Shown piece after piece: positions 63,025 through 64,000 of a stretch of DNA of 64,000 nucleotides. Both the position numbers and the translations under genes were made by a program. Below the pieces are notes generated by a model. The model had not been told where the DNA came from. It saw nothing but the letters and a program-made list of their open reading frames with translations, and did not search any database. Source of the DNA: SIG299 sp051880375 (lineage in GTDB: Bacteria; Bacillota; Clostridia; Lachnospirales; Lachnospiraceae); the NCBI GenBank assembly GCA_051880375.1, contig JBJENV010000017.1, positions 1 through 64,000 on the forward strand, read 5' to 3'. Position 1 is the first letter of the stretch. Each line of letters begins with the position of its first letter.

Positions 63025-63657
63025 CTATACCCTGAATATCAGCTCTGTGTAAATGCTGTGGAAGAAATTATATACCAAGCCCAGCAGGTTACTTAACAAT
63101 AACAGCAGGAACACAATAATCAGAGCTGCGATAAATGTAAGAAATAATGTTATCAGTGTCTTGCCAAGTGTGTAATTATGCACCTGCATAATGCCAATCA
63201 GCATCATGATGACACCATAGGCGATACCCACACCAAGCAGAATCCCGTAAAACGCCTGCTCATCATCCGCAATAAACTGACTGATGATAGTCGCGACTAT
63301 CATAATGACTGTTATTGGCACGGTACCGTAGCCAATGGCTATCGCAATATCCTTTAACCGCCCCTCTCCATTCATCAAGCAGGTGATAGACCAGTTGCTG
63401 ACACAAAGCAGCAGGTAAAAGGCCATGACACCCATCAATTCGTAAAGAAGATCGACACCTCTTGGGTCAAGGTCATTTACCACAAAGCTTGCCATCAGGC
63501 GGTTTGCCGTAAAGCTTAAAGAGAAGAGAACTACCATCAGGATTGCTAACGGAACGCTTCCGTAATCACGGTGGCGAATCCAGTAATATCCATCCATTGG
63601 GTGGCTGATGGTGTAAAACATATAGGACCATTTTTCTTTGGAGAAATACTTACCCAT
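63025..63657 (-). CDS. YIP1-family membrane protein
   Basis: 210 residues, five transmembrane helices after a short cytosolic start (FYTISHPMDGYYWIRHRDYG). YIP1-like fold; in the same operon as DUF5696 and permeases. Function unknown; may help place the importer or its outer partner. ATG overlaps the TPR gene stop (TAATG). Confidence 0.75.
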   Translation of the reverse strand: MGKYFSKEKWSYMFYTISHPMDGYYWIRHRDYGSVPLAILMVVLFSLSFTANRLMASFVVNDLDPRGVDLLYELMGVMAFYLLLCVSNWSITCLMNGEGRLKDIAIAIGYGTVPITVIMIVATIISQFIADDEQAFYGILLGVGIAYGVIMMLIGIMQVHNYTLGKTLITLFLTFIAALIIVFLLLLLSNLLGLVYNFFHSIYTELIFRV

Positions 63658-64000
63658 TACTCAATCTCTCCTTTCTTCCTTGTTTTCCACTTCTTAAAGC
63701 CATACCAGGCCAAAAGGAGCACTGCCACACCGGTTAAGAACCAACTGGCATTGTCGGTAAGAACCTGATTACGATAACGTTTGAAGGCGATGGAATAATA
63801 ATTTCTTGCCATACCAAGTTTCAGGTAATACATTGCCTTTTCGTAGTCACCGGCGGTGAGATAAGCCTTACCGATACCGGTGTTTGCAAGTTCGTTGTTT
63901 TCATCTAATTCCAGTACTCTCTCCCACAGCGCAACTGCTTCTGCTTCATCACCGTCATAACGAAGAGCAACCGCTTCGTTTATGAGACGTCCGTACTCAG
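63657..64000 (-). CDS. TPR-repeat protein with C-terminal membrane anchor, partial
   Basis: The 5' end lies outside the window; about 113 codons seen. TPR-like helices (EAVALWERVLELDENN, GKAYLTAGDYEKAMYYLKLG), then one transmembrane helix (WFLTGVAVLLLAWYGF) and a Lys/Arg tail. Outer or inner-facing scaffold of the importer operon; relatives carry NHL repeats upstream, not visible here. Confidence 0.75.
   Translation of the reverse strand, partial: EYGRLINEAVALRYDGDEAEAVALWERVLELDENNELANTGIGKAYLTAGDYEKAMYYLKLGMARNYYSIAFKRYRNQVLTDNASWFLTGVAVLLLAWYGFKKWKTRKKGEIE

Overview
The window looks like a chromosomal segment of a low-to-mid GC, spore-forming, fibre-degrading Clostridia, most likely a Lachnospiraceae gut or rumen bacterium. 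Support: the canonical Firmicutes run spoVT-(mazG)-hup-rqcP-yabP-yabQ-divIC-spoIIE-tilS-hpt-ftsH, many Pro/Thr-rich lipoprotein linkers, and dense glycoside hydrolase and ABC sugar importer genes. Nearly all genes lie on the minus strand. No rRNA, tRNA, CRISPR array or insertion sequence was seen. Family assignments come from recognised motifs; no database search was run.

Layout by position. 1-4.6 kb: a lipoprotein GH5-like hydrolase and a signalling cassette (Ser/Thr kinase with LRR ectodomain, HTH protein, small membrane protein with an apparent G-run frameshift). 4.6-26.4 kb: housekeeping genes (rlmD, yhaM-like, degenerate HtrA-like protein, two-component pair, mutS2, trmL, aminotransferase with Lrp regulator, HypE-like protein, a 30-residue membrane peptide, DnaQ-like exonuclease, nth, radical SAM/B12 protein, mgsA, beta-CASP MBL protein, SGNH lipoprotein, YitT protein, rubrerythrin, HAD phosphatase). 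26.4-30.6 kb: a solitary N6-adenine DNA methyltransferase and a GH13 alpha-glycosidase. 30.9-39.1 kb: the sporulation/division/tRNA-modification block, in which mazG is a remnant and SpoIIE lacks its usual membrane domain. 39.1-45.9 kb: a xylan side-chain locus (GH43, GH51, AraC regulator, GH115) with face-to-face promoters. 46-64 kb: a beta-glucan/acetylated beta-mannan type locus (GH94, two GH5, CE2-like and CE17-like esterases, GH130, solute-binding lipoprotein, a 1016-residue modular lipoprotein, two permeases, a DUF5696-type protein, a YIP1 protein and a TPR protein cut by the window edge).

Inferred joint action of the right-hand locus: surface lipoproteins bind and cut beta-mannan or glucomannan, the ABC importer brings in oligosaccharides (no ATPase is encoded here), SGNH esterases remove acetyl groups, a cytosolic GH5 shortens chains, and GH130 and GH94 phosphorylases split them to sugar 1-phosphates, saving ATP. 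The xylan locus carries no signal peptides, so it should act on imported glucurono-arabinoxylo-oligosaccharides.

The least explained items are the 1016-residue lipoprotein with 3 + 2 tandem modules, the conserved-looking DUF5696/YIP1/TPR trio attached to the importer, the membrane-less SpoIIE behind a Spo0A-type promoter, and the triad-less HtrA-like protein.
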